Assembly (NCBI RefSeq): GCF_003047265.1
Contig: NZ_PZYY01000001.1
Location: forward strand, 310,001 to 374,000
Reading direction: 5' to 3'
DNA: 64,000 nt
From: Nocardioides terrigena
GTDB taxonomy: Bacteria > Actinomycetota > Actinomycetes > Propionibacteriales > Nocardioidaceae
Shown piece after piece: positions 27,391-40,093 of the stretch (position 1 is its first letter; every line of letters begins with the position of its first letter). The position numbers and the translations under genes are program-made. The notes beneath the pieces are model-generated. The model did no database searches. It was not told the origin of the DNA and worked only from the letters and a program-made list of their open reading frames with translations.

Positions 27391-27974
27391 GTGAGTCCAA
27401 GGGCTTCAAGGAGCAGTTCTGGGACCCGGTCGCCGGTTTCGGCGTCACGTTCCGGACCATGTTCAAGAAGGTCGTCACCGAGCAGTACCCCTTCGAGAAG
27501 ATGCCGACGGCGCCGCGCTTCCACGGCCGGCACCAGCTCAACCGCTGGCCCGACGGCCTCGAGAAGTGCATCGGCTGCGAGCTGTGCGCCTGGGCGTGCC
27601 CGGCCGACGCGATCTACGTCGAGGGCGGCTCCAACAGCGACGGTCCCGACGGCGAGCGCTTCAGCCCCGGTGAGCGCTACGGCCGCGTCTACCAGATCAA
27701 CTACCTGCGCTGCATCCTCTGCGGGCTCTGCATCGAGGCCTGCCCGACGCGCGCGCTGACGATGACCAACGAGTACGAGCTGGCCGACACCAACCGGGCC
27801 GACCTCATCTACGAGAAGTCCGACCTGCTCGCGCCGCTGCTGCCCGGCATGGAGCAGCCGCCGCACCCGATGCGCCTCGGCGACGACGAGGGCGACTACT
27901 ACCGCGGCACGTATGGCGCACCGACCGACCTGGTGACGGACCGGACCACGACCGCGGGGGAGGGGAGCCACTGA
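27387..27974 (+). CDS. nuoI: NADH-quinone oxidoreductase subunit I
   Basis: This ferredoxin-like subunit is 195 residues and carries clusters N6a and N6b. Two CxxCxxCxxxCP motifs are visible: [12 protein letters not shown] (about 59-70) and [12 protein letters not shown] (about 108-119). It links the peripheral wire to NuoB. ATGA overlap with nuoH; the stop shares its last base with the nuoJ ATG (TGATG). Confidence 0.96.
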   Translation: MSESKGFKEQFWDPVAGFGVTFRTMFKKVVTEQYPFEKMPTAPRFHGRHQLNRWPDGLEKCIGCELCAWACPADAIYVEGGSNSDGPDGERFSPGERYGRVYQINYLRCILCGLCIEACPTRALTMTNEYELADTNRADLIYEKSDLLAPLLPGMEQPPHPMRLGDDEGDYYRGTYGAPTDLVTDRTTTAGEGSH

Positions 27975-28813
27975 TGGCCTTCTGGATCCTGGCCCCGATC
28001 ATGGTCGTGGCCGCGCTCGGCATCCTGTTCGTCCGCAAGGCCGTGCACGCCGCCCTGCTGCTGGCGGTGGTGATGATCAGCCTCGCCGTGCTGTACGCCG
28101 TCCTCGACGCGCCGTTCCTCTTCGCCGTGCAGATCATCGTCTACACCGGCGCCATCTTGATGCTGTTCCTCTTCGTGCTGATGCTGGTCGGCGTCGACGC
28201 CTCCGACTCGGTGGTGGAGACGATCCGCGGCCAGCGGGCGATGGCGACCGTGCTGGGCCTCCTGCTCGGCCTGGTGCTGGTCACCGGCTTCTCCCAGATC
28301 GCGCTCGGCACGGCCGTCGGCCTCGACGAGGCCAACGAGGGCGGCAACATCCAGCAGCTCGCCAACGTCCTCTTCAGCCGCTACGTCTTCGCCTTCGAGG
28401 CCACCAGCGCGCTGCTCATCACCGCGGCCATGGGCGCGATGGTGCTCGCGCACCGCGAGCGCCTCACGCCCAAGTCCACCCAGTCCTCGCTCGCCGCGCA
28501 GCGGATGCGCGACTACGCCGAGACCGGCAAGCACCTCGGTCCGCTGCCCTCGCCCGGCGTCTACGCCCGCCACAACGCGGTCGACACCCCGGCGCTGCTG
28601 CCCGACGGCACCGCCTCCGAGCTGTCGGTCTCCCGCGTGCTGGCCGCGCGGGGCACGGTGCGCTCCGCACCGGCCTTCGCCGACGACATCGACGAGGTAC
28701 GCCGCCAGCTCGCCGCCGGTCGCAGCGACGCGACCGCCGACCCGGACCGGATGCCCGAGCAGGGCGGCAAGGACGGCGCCCCGGCGACCACCGAGGAGGA
28801 CGTCCCCCGATGA
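27974..28813 (+). CDS. nuoJ: NADH-quinone oxidoreductase subunit J
   Basis: This membrane subunit is 279 residues, with five hydrophobic helices in the first 165 and the characteristic [18 protein letters not shown] stretch (about residues 56-73) containing the pi-bulge region of helix 3. The C-terminal roughly 110 residues are soluble and acidic, again longer than the E. coli subunit. It overlaps nuoK by four bases. Confidence 0.94.
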   Translation: MAFWILAPIMVVAALGILFVRKAVHAALLLAVVMISLAVLYAVLDAPFLFAVQIIVYTGAILMLFLFVLMLVGVDASDSVVETIRGQRAMATVLGLLLGLVLVTGFSQIALGTAVGLDEANEGGNIQQLANVLFSRYVFAFEATSALLITAAMGAMVLAHRERLTPKSTQSSLAAQRMRDYAETGKHLGPLPSPGVYARHNAVDTPALLPDGTASELSVSRVLAARGTVRSAPAFADDIDEVRRQLAAGRSDATADPDRMPEQGGKDGAPATTEEDVPR

Positions 28814-29106
28814 CGAACGAATACATCGTGCTGTCCGCGATCCTGTTCACCATCGGCTGCGTGGGGGTGCTGACCCGACGCAACGCCATCGTGGTCTTCA
28901 TGTGCGTCGAGCTGATGCTCAACGCCTGCAACCTCGCCCTGGTGACCTTCGCCAAGCAGCACGGCAACCTCGACGGGCAGATCGCCGCCTTCTTCGTGAT
29001 GGTGGTGGCCGCGGCCGAGGTCGTCATCGGACTGGCGATCATCATGACCATCTTCCGCACGCGACGCTCGGCCTCCGTCGACGACGCCAGCCTGCTGAAG
29101 TACTGA
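28810..29106 (+). CDS. nuoK: NADH-quinone oxidoreductase subunit K
   Basis: This small membrane subunit is 98 residues with three helices. The conserved glutamates of the proton path are in [15 protein letters not shown] (about residues 33-47) and [13 protein letters not shown] (about 66-78). It is the Mrp-related subunit adjoining NuoN. nuoL starts 10 bp downstream, the only other non-overlapping junction besides nuoA/nuoB. Confidence 0.95.
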   Translation: MTNEYIVLSAILFTIGCVGVLTRRNAIVVFMCVELMLNACNLALVTFAKQHGNLDGQIAAFFVMVVAAAEVVIGLAIIMTIFRTRRSASVDDASLLKY

Positions 29107-29116
29107 GGACCTGACT

Positions 29117-31075
29117 GTGAACCTCCAGACCATCGTGCTCGCCGCCGAGGGCGGCGCCATCCCGGTCGTGCACCCGGTGGACGCCGACGGCGTCTTCTCG
29201 CTCCTGTGGCTGATCATCGCGCTGCCGCTCGCGGGAGCCGTCGTGCTGCTGCTCGGCGGCGCCCTGGCCCCGCGGGCTCTCGACCGGGTCGGCCACTGGC
29301 TCGGCACCGCCACCGTCGCCGGGTCCTTCGGCCTCAGCCTGGCCATGTTCGTGTCGCTGCTCGGCCGCTCCGAGGAGGAGCGCCAGGTCGGGCAGCACCT
29401 CTACACCTGGTTCGAGGTCGGTGGCCTCGACGTGGGCATGGACCTGCTATACGACCCGCTGTCGGCGCTCTTCCTGCTGCTGATCACCGGCGTCGGTGCG
29501 CTGATCCACGTCTACTCGATCGGCTACATGGAGCACGACGCCCGCCGGCGCCGCTTCTTCGGCTACCTCAACCTCTTCGTCGCGGCGATGCTGGTGCTGG
29601 TCCTCTCGGCCAACTACCTCGGCGTCTTCCTCGGCTGGGAGGGCGTGGGCCTCGCGTCGTACCTCCTGATCGGCTTCTGGCAGCACAAGCACTCCGCGGC
29701 CGCGGCCGCCAAGAAGGCTTTCGTCATCAACCGCGTCGGTGACATCGGCCTCTCGCTGGCCATCGCCCTCATGTTCACGACCTTCGGAACCACCGACTTC
29801 GCCGCCATCAGCGAGTCCGCCGGGGACGCCTCGCAGGGCACGCTCAACGCCCTCGGGCTGCTGCTGCTGCTCGCGGCGTGCGGCAAGTCGGCCCAGGTCC
29901 CGCTGCAGGCCTGGCTGCTCGACGCGATGGAGGGTCCGACCCCGGTCTCCGCCCTCATCCACGCGGCGACCATGGTCACCGCCGGCGTCTACCTCGTCGT
30001 CCGGTCCAACTTCATCTACGACCTGACGCCGACGGCACAGACCGCGGTGGTCATCGTCGCGACCGTCACGCTCCTCTGGGGTGCGGTGCTCGGCTGTGCC
30101 AAGGACGACATCAAGAAGGCGCTCGCCGGCTCCACGATGAGCCAGATCGGCTACATGATGCTGGCCGCCGGTCTCGGCCCCGCCGGCTACCCGTTCGCCA
30201 TCTTCCACCTGCTCACCCACGGCTTCTTCAAGGCCAACATGTTCCTGGGAGCCGGCTCGGTGATGCACGGGATGAACGACGACGTCGACATGCGCCACTA
30301 CGGCGGCCTGTCGAAGTACATGCCGGTGACCTTCCTGACCTTCGCGATGGGCTACCTCGCGATCATCGGCTTCCCCGGCTTCTCCGGCTTCTGGTCCAAG
30401 GACAAGATCATCGAGACCGCGCTCGCGGAGAACCTCGTGGTCGGACTGTGCGCCCTGCTCGGCGCCGGCATCACCGGCTTCTACATGACCCGGTTGATGC
30501 TGATGACCTTCTTCACCGAGAAGCGGTGGGCCGACGACGTGCACCCGCACGAGTCGCCGCGCCTGATGACCGTCCCGCTCATCGTGCTCGCGGCTCTCTC
30601 GGTCCTCGGCGGGGTGCTGATCCTCAACGACTTCATCGTCGACTTCCTTGCCCCTGTCACCGGGGTCGCGGAGCACCACGAGCCCCCGCTCGCCCCGCTC
30701 GTCATCACCCTCATCGTGACGCTGGTCGTCGCCGCGGGTGTCGCCGCCGCCTGGTTCCTGGTCGGCAAGCGCGACATCCCGCGTGAGGCCCCGCAGGACG
30801 TCTCCTTCGCCACCCGCGCCGCCCGTGCCGACCTGTACGGCGACGCGATCAACGAGGGGCTGGTCGTCCAGCCCGGCCGCCGCCTCGTCGGGGGTCTCGC
30901 GACCTTCGACCGGGTGGGTGTCGACGGGGTCGTCGAGGGCGGCTCCGCGGCCGTCGGCGGCATGTCCGGCGTGCTCCGCCGCGTCCAGAACGGATTCGTA
31001 CGCTCCTATGCCCTGTCCCTGCTCGGCGGCGCCCTGCTCGTCGTCCTTGCCCTGCTGGCGGTGAACCTGGCATGA
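29117..31075 (+). CDS. nuoL: NADH-quinone oxidoreductase subunit L
   Basis: This antiporter-like proton-pumping subunit is 652 residues from GTG 29117. About sixteen helices are predicted. Conserved elements are [37 protein letters not shown] (the helix 5 glutamate), the [31 protein letters not shown] core and the helix 8/12 lysine and histidine regions ([27 protein letters not shown]). The C-terminal lateral helix follows. Overlaps nuoM by four bases. Confidence 0.95.
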   Translation: MNLQTIVLAAEGGAIPVVHPVDADGVFSLLWLIIALPLAGAVVLLLGGALAPRALDRVGHWLGTATVAGSFGLSLAMFVSLLGRSEEERQVGQHLYTWFEVGGLDVGMDLLYDPLSALFLLLITGVGALIHVYSIGYMEHDARRRRFFGYLNLFVAAMLVLVLSANYLGVFLGWEGVGLASYLLIGFWQHKHSAAAAAKKAFVINRVGDIGLSLAIALMFTTFGTTDFAAISESAGDASQGTLNALGLLLLLAACGKSAQVPLQAWLLDAMEGPTPVSALIHAATMVTAGVYLVVRSNFIYDLTPTAQTAVVIVATVTLLWGAVLGCAKDDIKKALAGSTMSQIGYMMLAAGLGPAGYPFAIFHLLTHGFFKANMFLGAGSVMHGMNDDVDMRHYGGLSKYMPVTFLTFAMGYLAIIGFPGFSGFWSKDKIIETALAENLVVGLCALLGAGITGFYMTRLMLMTFFTEKRWADDVHPHESPRLMTVPLIVLAALSVLGGVLILNDFIVDFLAPVTGVAEHHEPPLAPLVITLIVTLVVAAGVAAAWFLVGKRDIPREAPQDVSFATRAARADLYGDAINEGLVVQPGRRLVGGLATFDRVGVDGVVEGGSAAVGGMSGVLRRVQNGFVRSYALSLLGGALLVVLALLAVNLA

Positions 31076-32610
31076 ACGACCTTCCTGTCCTCACGATCCT
31101 GATCGCGCTGCCCCTCGTGGGCGCGCTCGTCACGGCGTTCCTCCCGGCCGCCACCGCACGCCTGGCGGGCCTCGGCTTCGCCGGTGCCACCCTGGTGTGG
31201 GCCGTGGTCGCCGCGCTCACGTCGTACTCCCTCGACGGCGGCATGCAGCTGACCGAGACCCACACGTGGATCGAGGCGCTCGGCGTCCACTACGCGCTCG
31301 GTGTCGACGGCCTCGGCCTGCTGATGGTGCTGCTCACCACGGTGCTCGTCCCGATCGTGCTCGTCGCGTCGTGGCACGAGGCCGACGCGCCGGGCAACGG
31401 CGGCAGCCGGGCGTTCGTCGCCTGGGTGCTGGCGCTCGAGGCGATGTCGCTGGCCGTCTTCACCGCGACCGACGTGTTCCTGTTCTACGTCGTCTTCGAG
31501 GCCACCCTGATCCCGGCCTACTTCCTCATCGGCGGCTTCGGTCGCGAGGGACGCGGTCGGGCGGCCACGAAGTTCCTGATCTACCAGCTCGCCGGCGGCC
31601 TGGTGATGCTCGCCTCGGTCATCGGCCTGTACGTCGTCTCCGCCGACTCCGGGCGCCCGAGCTTCCTGCTCACCGACCTCGCCGCGCTCGACATCGACCC
31701 GGTGACGCAGCGCTGGATCTTCCTCGGCTTCTTCATCGCCTTCGCGATCAAGGCCCCGATGTTCCCGGTGCACACCTGGCTGGCCGACACGACCGAGCGC
31801 GCGACGACGGGCACGTCGGTGCTGCTGGTCTGCGTGCTCGACAAGATCGGCACCTTCGGCATGCTGCGCTTCTGCCTGGGACTGCTGCCGGACGCGTCGC
31901 AGTGGGCCACCCCGGTGGTGGTCGTGCTGGCGCTCATCTCGATCGTGTACGGCGCACTGGTCGCCATCGGGCAGGACGACGTCCTCCGCCTGATCGGCCT
32001 CACCTCGCTGAGCCACTTCGGCTTCATCGTGCTGGGCATCTTCGTGTTCAGCAGCCAGGGCGGCTCCGGCGCGATCCTCTACATGGTCAACCACGGCATC
32101 GCGACCGCCGCGCTCTTCCTGGTGGCGGGCTACCTCGTCCAGCGTCGGGGCACCGCCTCGATCCGGGCCATGGGCGGCGGCATCGAGAAGGGCGCCCCCG
32201 TCCTGGCGGGCATCTTCCTGATCTCCGGCCTGGCCGCGTGCGGCCTGCCCGGCCTGTCGCCGTTCGTCTCCGAGATGCTGGTGATCATCGCCGCCTTCCA
32301 GCACGCCTGGTGGGCCGGTGCCGTCGCGGTGACCGCGATCGTGCTCGCCGCGATCTATGTCCTGTGGCTCTACCAGCGCACGATGACCGGCCCCGAGCAG
32401 GTGGAGGTCAAGGACCTCGACCGGCGTGAGGTCGGCACGCTGGCGCCGCTCATGCTGGCGCTGGTGCTCTTCGGCTTCTTCCCGATGCCGCTGCTCGACG
32501 TGATCAACCCCAACGTCGAGGACACCCTGACCCAGGTCGGTGTCACCGACGAACCCCCGACCGTGGGCTCTGCCGATGGTGCGGCCAGCTCGCAGGGAGG
32601 CCACGAGTGA
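31072..32610 (+). CDS. nuoM: NADH-quinone oxidoreductase subunit M
   Basis: The second antiporter-like proton channel is 512 residues with about fourteen helices. It contains [22 protein letters not shown] (helix 5 glutamate, about 140-160), [25 protein letters not shown] (lysine region) and [14 protein letters not shown]. Overlaps nuoL (ATGA) and nuoN (GTGA). Confidence 0.95.
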   Translation: MNDLPVLTILIALPLVGALVTAFLPAATARLAGLGFAGATLVWAVVAALTSYSLDGGMQLTETHTWIEALGVHYALGVDGLGLLMVLLTTVLVPIVLVASWHEADAPGNGGSRAFVAWVLALEAMSLAVFTATDVFLFYVVFEATLIPAYFLIGGFGREGRGRAATKFLIYQLAGGLVMLASVIGLYVVSADSGRPSFLLTDLAALDIDPVTQRWIFLGFFIAFAIKAPMFPVHTWLADTTERATTGTSVLLVCVLDKIGTFGMLRFCLGLLPDASQWATPVVVVLALISIVYGALVAIGQDDVLRLIGLTSLSHFGFIVLGIFVFSSQGGSGAILYMVNHGIATAALFLVAGYLVQRRGTASIRAMGGGIEKGAPVLAGIFLISGLAACGLPGLSPFVSEMLVIIAAFQHAWWAGAVAVTAIVLAAIYVLWLYQRTMTGPEQVEVKDLDRREVGTLAPLMLALVLFGFFPMPLLDVINPNVEDTLTQVGVTDEPPTVGSADGAASSQGGHE

Positions 32611-34199
32611 ACGAGTTCATCAAGCCGACAGTCGAGTACTTCGAGCTCTGGCCGCTGCTCGTCGTCTTCGGCGTCGCCTGCCTCGGCGTGGTCGTGGAGG
32701 CGTTCGCGCCCCGCTCGGCCCGCTACGTCGCCCAGGTGCTGCTGGCCCTCGGAGGCCTCGGTGCGGCCCTGGTGGGCGTCGTGCTCATCGCTCGCGACAG
32801 CGAGGTCTACGCCGACGGCGCCGCCCGCGGCGTCCTGGCCATGTCCGGCACCATCGCGGTCGACGGCCCGACGCTGTTCATCTGGGGCCTGGTCCTGGTG
32901 CTCGCGATCGCCGGCACGATGCTCTTCGCTGAGCGCCACCTCGACGGCGGCGTCTCGGCCTTCGCGGGCCAGGCGGCCGCGCTGCCGGGCACCGAGGCCG
33001 AGCGCGAGGCGTCGACCCGCGGGCTCGACCACACCGAGGTCTACCCGCTGCTGATGTTCGCGGTCTTCGGGATGATGCTCTTCCCGGCGGCCAACGACCT
33101 GCTCACCATGTTCGTGGGCCTCGAGGTGCTCTCCCTGCCCCTCTACCTCCTCACCGGGCTGGCCCGCCGTCGCCGCCTGCTGAGCCAGGAGGCCGCGCTC
33201 AAGTACTTCCTGCTCGGTGCCTTCTCGAGCGGCTTCTTCCTGTACGGCGTCGCGCTGGTCTACGGCTACGCCGGCTCCATGCAGTTCGCCGCGATCAACG
33301 AGGCCGTCCGCAACGACACGGCCAACCAGTCGCTGCTCCTCATCGGCATCGGCATGCTGTCGGTCGGGCTGTTCTTCAAGGTCGGTGCCGCGCCGTTCCA
33401 GGCCTGGACCCCCGACGTCTACCAGGGTGCCCCGACCCCGGTCACGGCCTTCATGGCCGCCGGCACCAAGGTCGCGGCGTTCGGGGCGATGCTGCGCCTC
33501 TTCTACGTCGCCTTCGGCGCGGACCGTTGGTCGTGGCAGCCGATGATGTGGGTCATCGCGATCCTCACCATGCTGGTCGGCGCCGTCCTGGCGGTCACCC
33601 AGACCGACATCAAGCGGCTGCTGGCCTACTCCTCGGTCGCGCACACCGGCTTCCTGCTCACCGGCGTGCTCGGCGTCCAGCAGACCTCGGCCCTGGCCGA
33701 CGGCGAGCTGACCGCCCTGCAGGCCGTGCTGTTCTACCTCGCGACGTACGGCTTCGCGACCCTCGGCGCCTTCGCTGTGGTCAGCCTGGTCCGGGACTCG
33801 GGTGGTGAGGCCACCGCGCTGTCGCGCTGGGCCGGGCTGGGCAAGGAGTCCCCGATCGTGGCCGGCGTCTTCGCCTTCTTCCTGCTGGCGATGGCGGGGA
33901 TCCCGCTCACCTCCGGCTTCGTCGGCAAGCTCGCCGTCTTCTCCGTGGCCCTGGCGGCCGGGGCGTGGCCGGTCGTGATCGCCGCCGTGGTGGCCAGCGT
34001 GATCGCCGCGTTCCTCTACATCCGCGTCATCAAGGCGATGTACTTCGACGAGCCCGTCGGCGAGGGTCCCACTGTCGCCTACCCGAGCGTCCTGACGGCC
34101 ACGACGATCGCCCTCGGGGCGGCGGTGACGCTGATGCTGGGCATCCTTCCGGGCCCGCTGCTCGACCTCGCGGCCCTTGCGGGAGAATTCATCAGGTGA
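32607..34199 (+). CDS. nuoN: NADH-quinone oxidoreductase subunit N
   Basis: The third antiporter-like subunit is 530 residues from GTG 32607. It has the MFVGLEVLSLPLYLLTGLARRR segment with the helix 5 glutamate, FKVGAAPFQAWTPDVYQGAPTPVTAFMAAGTKVAAF and LLAYSSVAHTGFLLTGV. It closes the 14-gene operon, and its TGA overlaps the GTG of the prenyl diphosphate synthase, coupling quinone-tail synthesis to NDH-1 translation. Confidence 0.95.
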   Translation: MNEFIKPTVEYFELWPLLVVFGVACLGVVVEAFAPRSARYVAQVLLALGGLGAALVGVVLIARDSEVYADGAARGVLAMSGTIAVDGPTLFIWGLVLVLAIAGTMLFAERHLDGGVSAFAGQAAALPGTEAEREASTRGLDHTEVYPLLMFAVFGMMLFPAANDLLTMFVGLEVLSLPLYLLTGLARRRRLLSQEAALKYFLLGAFSSGFFLYGVALVYGYAGSMQFAAINEAVRNDTANQSLLLIGIGMLSVGLFFKVGAAPFQAWTPDVYQGAPTPVTAFMAAGTKVAAFGAMLRLFYVAFGADRWSWQPMMWVIAILTMLVGAVLAVTQTDIKRLLAYSSVAHTGFLLTGVLGVQQTSALADGELTALQAVLFYLATYGFATLGAFAVVSLVRDSGGEATALSRWAGLGKESPIVAGVFAFFLLAMAGIPLTSGFVGKLAVFSVALAAGAWPVVIAAVVASVIAAFLYIRVIKAMYFDEPVGEGPTVAYPSVLTATTIALGAAVTLMLGILPGPLLDLAALAGEFIR

Positions 34200-35203
34200 G
34201 CACCCCTTCCGCGCCGGCGCTGGCGCTCCCCGTCGTGGACGAGGCCCTGGCCCGTCGCCTCTCCGCGCGGCTCGAGGTCGTCGAGGAGATGCTCCTCGGG
34301 CACACCCGTGCGCGGACGGCGTACGTCTCGGACGCGGCCGGCCACCTGATGCGCTCGGGTGGCAAGCGCTTCCGCCCGCTGCTGGTGCTGCTGGCCGCCG
34401 AGGCGGGCACCACCCCCGACGCGGACGAGGTGCTGGCCGCGGCCTGCGTGGTCGAGCTGACCCACGTCGCGTCGCTCTACCACGACGACGTGATGGACGA
34501 GGCGGCCCTGCGCCGCGGGGCCGACACGGCCAACGCGCGATGGGACAACCACGTCGCGATCCTCACCGGCGACTTCCTCTTCGGCAAGTCCTCCGAGGTC
34601 ACCGCCCAGCTCGGCCCCGAGGCCGTGCTCATCCAGTCCCGGACCTTCACCGAGCTCGTCGAGGGGCAGATCCTCGAGACCGTGGAGCCCGGCCCCGGCG
34701 AGGACCCGCTCGCCCACTACCTCGAGGTCGTGGCCGGCAAGACCGGCTCGCTCATCGCCACCTCCGCCGAGTACGGCGCGATGTTCGGCAGTGCCTCGCC
34801 CGAGGTGCGGACCGCGCTGCGCGGGTACGGCGAGATCGTGGGCGCGGCGTTCCAGCTCTCCGACGACATCCTCGACGTGGCGTCCGAGTCGGTCGAGTCG
34901 GGCAAGACGCCCGGCACGGACCTGCGCGAGGGCGTCCCGACCCTGCCGGTGCTGATGGCGCGCGCCTCGGCTGACCCGGCCGACGCGCGGCTGCTCGAGC
35001 TGCTCGACTCCGACCTGACCGACGACGACCTGCACGCCGAGGCGCTGGACCTGCTGCGCAAGCACCCGGCCATGGACCAGGCCCGCGGCTACGTCCTCGC
35101 CGAGTCGGAGCGCGCCAAGGCGCTGCTCACAGTGCTCGACCCGGGCCCCGTCCGGACCGCGCTGGAGTCCTTCGCGGACATCGTGGCCAACCGCTCCTCC
35201 TGA
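34196..35203 (+). CDS. Long-chain polyprenyl diphosphate synthase (menaquinone side chain)
   Basis: This trans-prenyltransferase is 335 residues from GTG 34196. It has GGKRFRPLL (about 56-64), the first aspartate motif DDVMDEAALRRG (about 98-109), a GDFLFGKSSE segment, KTGSLI and the second aspartate motif FQLSDDILDVASE. It makes an all-trans polyprenyl diphosphate, probably the substrate of MenA; heptaprenyl or octaprenyl length cannot be read reliably. Translational coupling to nuoN and the nearby men genes strongly support a menaquinone role. It resembles HepT/GrcC-type synthases. Confidence 0.9.
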   Translation: MSTPSAPALALPVVDEALARRLSARLEVVEEMLLGHTRARTAYVSDAAGHLMRSGGKRFRPLLVLLAAEAGTTPDADEVLAAACVVELTHVASLYHDDVMDEAALRRGADTANARWDNHVAILTGDFLFGKSSEVTAQLGPEAVLIQSRTFTELVEGQILETVEPGPGEDPLAHYLEVVAGKTGSLIATSAEYGAMFGSASPEVRTALRGYGEIVGAAFQLSDDILDVASESVESGKTPGTDLREGVPTLPVLMARASADPADARLLELLDSDLTDDDLHAEALDLLRKHPAMDQARGYVLAESERAKALLTVLDPGPVRTALESFADIVANRSS

Positions 35204-35209
35204 GGGCCG

Positions 35210-35285
35210 GTGCCGGGTTTCGGCACGCCGGTCGCGACCTCGTTCCTCGGTCGCGCGGCTCGCTCAACCACCATCAGCGGATCCG
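35210..35285. repeat. Possible dispersed intergenic repeat
   Basis: Between the convergent prenyl synthase and rarD genes is a string reading TTTCGGCACGCCGGTCGCGA, then CTCGTTCCTCGGTCGC and GGCTCGCTCAACCACCA. Sequences built from TCGCGACCTC/GGTCGCGC and CTCAACCACC recur between genes in many nocardioform genomes. Recognition is by style only. Confidence 0.3.
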
Positions 35286-35300
35286 CTGGCGCGTCTCCGC

Positions 35301-36233
35301 TCAACAGGCGGAGGCCTCGGTCACGAGGCGCAGCTGCCGGCGCCGGTGGTTGATCGCCTCGACGGTGAAGATGACCAGCGCGACCCAGACCAGGCCGAAG
35401 CCGACCCAGCGTCCGGGGGGCATGGCCTCGTGGAAGAGCAGCACCCCGAGCGCGAACTGGATGACCGGCGCGAGGTACTGCAGGAGTCCCAGCACCACCA
35501 GCGGCACCCGGATCGCCGCGGCGCCGAAGCACAGCAGCGGGATGGCGGTGACCACGCCGGTGGTGAGGAAGAGCAGGGCGTGTCCGATGCCCTCGGACCC
35601 CATGCTGGACGCGCCCGTGAGGACCAGCCAGGCGACGTACAGGCCCGCGAGCGGTGCGAGGACCGCGGTCTCGATGGTGAGGCTCACGACGGCGTCCACG
35701 TTGGCCTGCTTCTTGGCCAGCCCGTAGGAGCCGAAGGAGAACGCCAGCACCAGCGCGACGTACGGCAACCGCCCGTAGTCGAGGGTCAGCACCACCACGG
35801 CCAGGCTGGCGATCCCCACGGCGACCCACTGCAGCCGGCGCAGCCGCTCGCCGAGGATGAAGACACCCATGAGCACCGTGACGAGCGGGTTGATGAAGTA
35901 GCCCAGCGAGGTCTCCACGACCCGGCCGTTGTTGACCCCCCAGATGTACGCCGCCCAGTTGAACGAGATGACGACGGCGGCGAAGGTGAGGATCCTGAAG
36001 GCACGCCGGTCGCGAACGACGGCCATCACCTCCGGCGTACGCCGCATCAGCGCGACGACCAGCGCCATCGTGACCGCCGACCACAGCACGCGGTGGGCGA
36101 GGATCTCGACCGCCCCGGCCGGCTCGAGCAGCGGCCAGTAGAGGGGGAAGGCTCCCCACAGGGAGTACGCCGCCACCCCGAGGAGGAAGCCGCGACGGGA
36201 TTCCTGCACGGGCCTGACCCTAGTGGCCGTCAT
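35301..36233 (-). CDS. rarD: RarD-type DMT-superfamily permease
   Basis: This membrane protein is 310 residues with ten predicted helices arranged as two EamA-like halves. RarD features include GFLLGVAAYSLWGAFPLYWPLL at the N-terminus, HRVLWS, SFNWAAYIWGVNNGRVVETSLGYFINPL and LLQYLAPVIQFALGVLLFHE. The transported compound is not established for the family (E. coli RarD was linked to chloramphenicol sensitivity). It converges with the prenyl synthase gene and is divergent from a small secreted protein. Confidence 0.88.
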   Translation of the reverse strand: MTATRVRPVQESRRGFLLGVAAYSLWGAFPLYWPLLEPAGAVEILAHRVLWSAVTMALVVALMRRTPEVMAVVRDRRAFRILTFAAVVISFNWAAYIWGVNNGRVVETSLGYFINPLVTVLMGVFILGERLRRLQWVAVGIASLAVVVLTLDYGRLPYVALVLAFSFGSYGLAKKQANVDAVVSLTIETAVLAPLAGLYVAWLVLTGASSMGSEGIGHALLFLTTGVVTAIPLLCFGAAAIRVPLVVLGLLQYLAPVIQFALGVLLFHEAMPPGRWVGFGLVWVALVIFTVEAINHRRRQLRLVTEASAC

Positions 36234-36353
36234 GACCTAGGATTCGGCTGGTCTCGAAACCGTGTGGTGCACTGCGCACCGCAGCACGGATGCCCGCCCG
36301 AGCTCCACGCGGGCACCACCTGTCAACACACGATCGTCCAAGGGGGACACATC

Positions 36354-36773
36354 ATGCGGATCTTCCGCACCGTGGCAACCGGCCTGCTGGCCACGCTCGT
36401 CGGCCTCGGGGTCGCCGTCGCCGGCCCGACCACCGCGAGCAACGCCCAGGCCAAGGTCGAGCGCGTCATCACCGAGCGCCCGCCGGACCAGAAGCAGGTC
36501 GCCTACAACGCCTTCCAGCTCAAGGGCAAGGTCATGAACCCGCAGGCGGACGGCACGCTCGTGCCCTTCCAGGGCAAGGTCATGCTGACCAAGAAGGCCT
36601 GCAAGAGCTGCAAGTTCAAGACCGTCCGCAAGGTCAAGGTCAACGAGAAGGGGGTCTTCAAGGCCCGCCTGGTCGTCCCGGACCGCGGCCGCTGGATCTG
36701 GCGCGTCAAGGTGAAGAGCAACTCCACCTACAAGACCACCCTCGGCGAGAAGTGGACGCTCTTCTTCGACTGA
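36354..36773 (+). CDS. Small secreted protein with a beta-sandwich-like domain
   Basis: The precursor is 139 residues. AGGGGG lies eight bases before ATG 36354. The signal peptide is MRIFRTVATGLLATLVGLGVAVAGP with cleavage probably after the ASNAQA region. The mature part has alternating strands (VPFQGKVMLTKKACKSCKFK, TVRKVKVNEKGVFKARLVV, GRWIWRVKVKS) and a CKSC pair that may form a disulfide. The TVRKVKVNEKGVFKA segment resembles TVKKTKVNKKGRAEF of the GH16 protein's accessory module, so both probably share an Ig-like fold. Function unknown. Confidence 0.72.
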   Translation: MRIFRTVATGLLATLVGLGVAVAGPTTASNAQAKVERVITERPPDQKQVAYNAFQLKGKVMNPQADGTLVPFQGKVMLTKKACKSCKFKTVRKVKVNEKGVFKARLVVPDRGRWIWRVKVKSNSTYKTTLGEKWTLFFD

Positions 36774-36791
36774 GTCGAGAGGCCACCACAG

Positions 36792-36826
36792 ACGAACGAC
36801 CCGGCGCGATGCGCCGGGTCGTTCGT
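36792..36826. terminator. Strong bidirectional terminator hairpin
   Basis: A perfect 16-bp stem, ACGAACGACCCGGCGC (36792-36807) and GCGCCGGGTCGTTCGT (36811-36826), with a GAT loop. It lies 18 bp after the small secreted protein and 37 bp after the korB stop on the other strand, so it serves both. Confidence 0.8.
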
Positions 36827-36863
36827 CGTTCGTCGTAGCGAGGTGGGGCGCGCCCGGGACGGG

Positions 36864-37975
36864 TCAGACGACCGTCCAGGTGTCGCCGCCGCCGATGAGT
36901 GCCGACAGGCGTGCCTGCGGGTCGTCCTCGGAGTCGCCGCGGGCGGTGGTGAGCTGGGCTCGCGCCTGGTCGTCGTACGTCGCCCGCTCGACCTGGCGGA
37001 AGATGCCGATCGGTGACTGGTTGAGGTAGCCGGAGTCGGTGAGCCGGCTGATCGCGAAGGCGGTCGACGGGTCGTCGTGGTGGGCGTCGTGGACCAGGAT
37101 GTCGGCGTCGTCGACGTCGGCGGCCTCCACGACGAGGACGCCCCCACCGTTGGTGTCGCGCACCAGCGCCTTGGAGCCCAGCCCGGACTCGAGCGGTGCA
37201 CCGAAGCGGATCTGCTCGCCGTGGACGAGCGGGATGATGGCGTCGGCCTTGGTGTTGGGGTTCTTGATCGCGTCGAAGGCGCCGTCGTTGAAGATCGGGC
37301 AGTTCTGGTAGATCTCGACCAGGGAGGTCCCGCGGTGCGCGGCAGCCGCGGCGAGCACCGCGGTGAGGTGCTTGCGGTCGGAGTCGATGGTGCGGGCCAC
37401 GAACGACGCCTCGGCACCCAGCGCCAGGGACACCGGGTTGAACGGGTGGTCGACCGATCCCATCGGGGTCGACTTGGTGACCTTGCCGGGCTCGGAGGTG
37501 GGGGAATACTGCCCCTTGGTGAGTCCGTAGATGCGGTTGTTGAAGAGCAGGATCGTCATGTTGACGTTGCGGCGCAGCGCGTGGATGAGGTGGTTGCCGC
37601 CGATGGACAGCGCGTCGCCGTCACCGGTGACGACCCAGACCGAGAGGTCCTCTCGCGCGGTGGCGATGCCGGTCGCGATCGACGGGGCACGCCCGTGGAT
37701 CGAGTGCATGCCGTAGGTGTCGAGGTAGTAGGGGAAGCGCGAGGAGCAGCCGATGCCGGAGACGAAGACGATGTTCTCGCGGCGCAGGCCGAGGTCGGGG
37801 AGGAAGGACTGCACGGCCTTGAGCACGGCGTAGTCGCCGCAGCCGGGGCACCAGCGGACCTCCTGGTCGGAGGTGAAGTCCTTGCCGGTCTGCGTCTCGC
37901 CCGCGTCGATCGTCGGGACGCCCTCGGTGCCGGACCGCAGCCCGGGCAGGCCGAGATCGGTGGTGCTGTCGGTGG

Positions 37976-37979
<4 letters not shown>
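36864..37979 (-). CDS. korB: 2-oxoacid (2-oxoglutarate):ferredoxin oxidoreductase, beta subunit
   Basis: The ThDP-binding beta subunit is 371 residues. Visible are the cluster-linked WCPGCGDYAVL (about 43-53), GIGCSSR, HGRAPSIATG and the ThDP/Mg motif VVTGDGDALSIGGNHLIHALRRN with NNRIYGLTKGQYSPTS. It pairs with KorA to decarboxylate 2-oxoglutarate to succinyl-CoA, reducing ferredoxin. ATG 37979 overlaps the korA stop by four bases. Two-subunit KorAB replaces or supplements 2-oxoglutarate dehydrogenase in many actinobacteria. Confidence 0.92.
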
Positions 37980-39880
<1,901 letters not shown>

Positions 39881-40093
39881 GGCCTTGTCACCTCTATGCC
39901 TCACTGCCTGATGTCCGGCCGCCCACTGTAGTCGGGAGGCCCGACGGGGCCGGCCGGATGCCGCTGCGTGGACCGGGGTCGCGGGTGACACGCGACACGT
40001 GCAGACCACTCGTCTGAATCTCTTCTAAGTCATGTAGTCTGCGCGACATTAGTTATTAACTGTCCATCTCGGGACATCCGAAAGAGAGCTCTC
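39881..40093. promoter_or_regulatory. Divergent control region between korA and the sulfate transporter
   Basis: This 213-bp region holds both promoters. It becomes AT-rich at 40016-40060. Two small inverted repeats sit just upstream of the binding-protein gene: AGTTA-T-TAACT (40051-40061) and TGTCC-ATCTC-GGGACA (40061-40076), followed by AAAGAGAG as ribosome site. Either could bind a sulfur-responsive regulator; I cannot name one. Confidence 0.4.
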
